Shown here: positions 63,085 through 64,000 of the stretch, piece by piece
Position numbering within the stretch: position 1 is the first letter of the stretch
Layout of the letters: every line of letters begins with the position of its first letter
NCBI RefSeq assembly: GCF_907164915.1
Contig: NC_061862.1
Span: 91,064,051-91,128,050 of the forward strand
DNA from: Impatiens glandulifera
Lineage: Eukaryota; Streptophyta; Magnoliopsida; Ericales; Balsaminaceae
Reading direction: 5' to 3'
DNA: 64,000 nt
Translations under genes and position numbers: made by a program
The notes under the pieces: model-generated
What the model was told of the DNA's origin: nothing
The model's database searches: none
Seen by the model: the letters and a program-made list of their open reading frames with translations, nothing else

Positions 63085-63195
63085 CGGTAAGCACCAACTT
63101 TATGAATCCACCCGTCGTTCTGCAATTTAGCTTTCGAAGCTCTATATCCAGATCATTAGTCATACCTTGCATCTCTCCCTCTCCAACTATATCCA
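63085..63195 (-). pseudogene. Possible exon fragment of unknown gene
   Basis: The minus strand reads VDIVGEGEMQGMTNDLDIEL then RKLNCRTTGG over about 35 codons without a stop, with less AT bias than the flanks. I do not recognise it. It has the same orientation as the PPIP5K-like exons just upstream, but it does not match the next part of that protein. Confidence 0.3.
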
Positions 63196-63471
63196 CAATA
63201 AAATGAAATAACATGAACATCTATGCAGCATTGTAATCAATTTATAGTATTGTGTAATAAGAGAACATAGTAAAGCCAACCGAGGTGTGGATGTAGAGAA
63301 TCTAGGTCAAGAACTAAATCAATTGATGAATATAAGTGCAGAAAATGTTAGAAAACCAGTAAATATTAGATTCTCACTTTAGTATAGTGAATCATGCGAT
63401 TAAAGTTGAGTAAGTGACATTTACCCTAATCACATTATTGTAATAAAATAATATAGATTAAAAGCATATAC

Positions 63472-63983
63472 CTTATACACTTTACTTCGATCATGAAGAA
63501 GGTGTTGTTGTTTCAACTCATTCACAAGAAAGGTCCTGAAAATAGAACAACCGCCCAAGCCATAAAAGCGTGTAATGTAAAAGAATAACAGTAACATGTT
63601 TGCTTTCTCAATGCAGCATAGGCCTCTACTTTTTTAAGAGTAAATCCAGATAAATAAAAGGAAAACAAGCAATCACATACAGGCCATCTGGAAATTTAGA
63701 TTCACAAACAGATTATGCTGACATACATTATAGGTTTATATCAAATCCACTCTCAAAAGTGCCAAATATACTATGATAATATCGTAGAATCAAATATACC
63801 TTTCAATTGGATCCCCCATAATAACTTTATCCCCAAATATACCATCTACAGAAACGCTAATAACACATAATAAGACTAAATATAGCATATCAAGAGATCA
63901 TGCAACATTAAATGATGTGAATAGCTTAAACTCGCCAAAAGCCTCTAATTGACTCAAAATTCGTCCCATAGGATTGAGCGTGC
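63472..63983 (-). pseudogene. VIP1/VIH-type PPIP5 kinase, N-terminal exon fragments
   Basis: Three exon-like pieces on the minus strand. About 63930-63983 reads LNPMGRILSQLEAFGEFK after an AG acceptor. 63800-63845 reads GIFGDKVIMGDPIER between AG and GT. 63472-63535 reads TFLVNELKQQHLLHDRSKVY between AG and GT. They match successive parts of the N-terminal ATP-grasp domain of plant diphosphoinositol-pentakisphosphate kinases ([38 protein letters not shown]). At least one exon (CDCLIAF region) is missing and the catalytic part does not follow. Further exons may lie beyond 64000. Confidence 0.8.
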
Positions 63984-64000
63984 CTGTAAAAATCATCTTA

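Overview
This is nuclear DNA from a flowering plant, most likely a eudicot. The evidence is very high A+T, long (TA)n tracts, introns with GT/AG borders, Ty1/copia and Ty3/gypsy remnants, CACTA, hAT and pogo-type DNA transposons, Helitron-like repeats and a tRNA-derived SINE. I did not identify the species. Only one gene looks intact: a two-exon short-chain dehydrogenase/reductase (SDR) at 31855-32856. Almost everything else is mobile DNA, its decay products, or fragments of host genes. Protein identities are from memory of the families, not from database searches.

Layout. 0.6-1.9 kb: truncated copia end with its 3' LTR. 1.9-9 kb: AT-rich repeats, a block of mitochondrial character (about 3.95-6.36 kb), a 47-bp palindrome around a (TA)n core, a degenerate repeat cluster and a Helitron-like terminus. 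9.7-10.2 kb: broken first exon of a WAV3-type RING gene. 11.6-16.1 kb: a MITE family sitting in (TA)n, local tandem duplications, and a hAT MITE (8-bp target duplication) inside a gypsy gag fragment. 16.4-20.3 kb: Helitron-like repeats in a tandem array; the same module recurs inverted at 37.8-40.4 kb. 21.0 kb: a SINE. 24.7-26.9 kb: an Emigrant/pogo-like element (TA duplication) and a hAT-like element (ATTATATT duplication).

30.7-41.5 kb is a decayed SDR cluster. It holds the intact gene just downstream of a reverse-oriented LTR, a 2.4-kb tandem duplication that left a 5'-truncated second copy, and a convergent two-exon SDR gene disabled by one visible lesion, an 11-bp duplication in its nucleotide-binding motif.

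42.07-48.30 kb is a non-autonomous CACTA element with a GTC duplication. 48.69-53.29 kb is a structurally complete but pol-deleted copia element: LTRs, initiator-tRNA-Met primer site, gag, purine tract and ATCTT duplication. Each LTR carries a tRNA-Asp-like sequence.

53.5-64 kb is the most unusual part. Exon-sized pieces of at least five unrelated genes (VIP-type PPIP5 kinase, phosphoglycerate-mutase-like protein, monodehydroascorbate reductase, dynamin-related DRP5A-like protein, RFC1) lie in one orientation on the minus strand, several with splice borders intact. Two related CACTA ends are interleaved with them. One is a complete element (54318-59403, AAT duplication) carrying an MSI4/FVE-like WD40 gene fragment in the opposite orientation. 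This looks like serial gene-fragment capture that could yield chimeric or antisense transcripts; expression cannot be judged from sequence.
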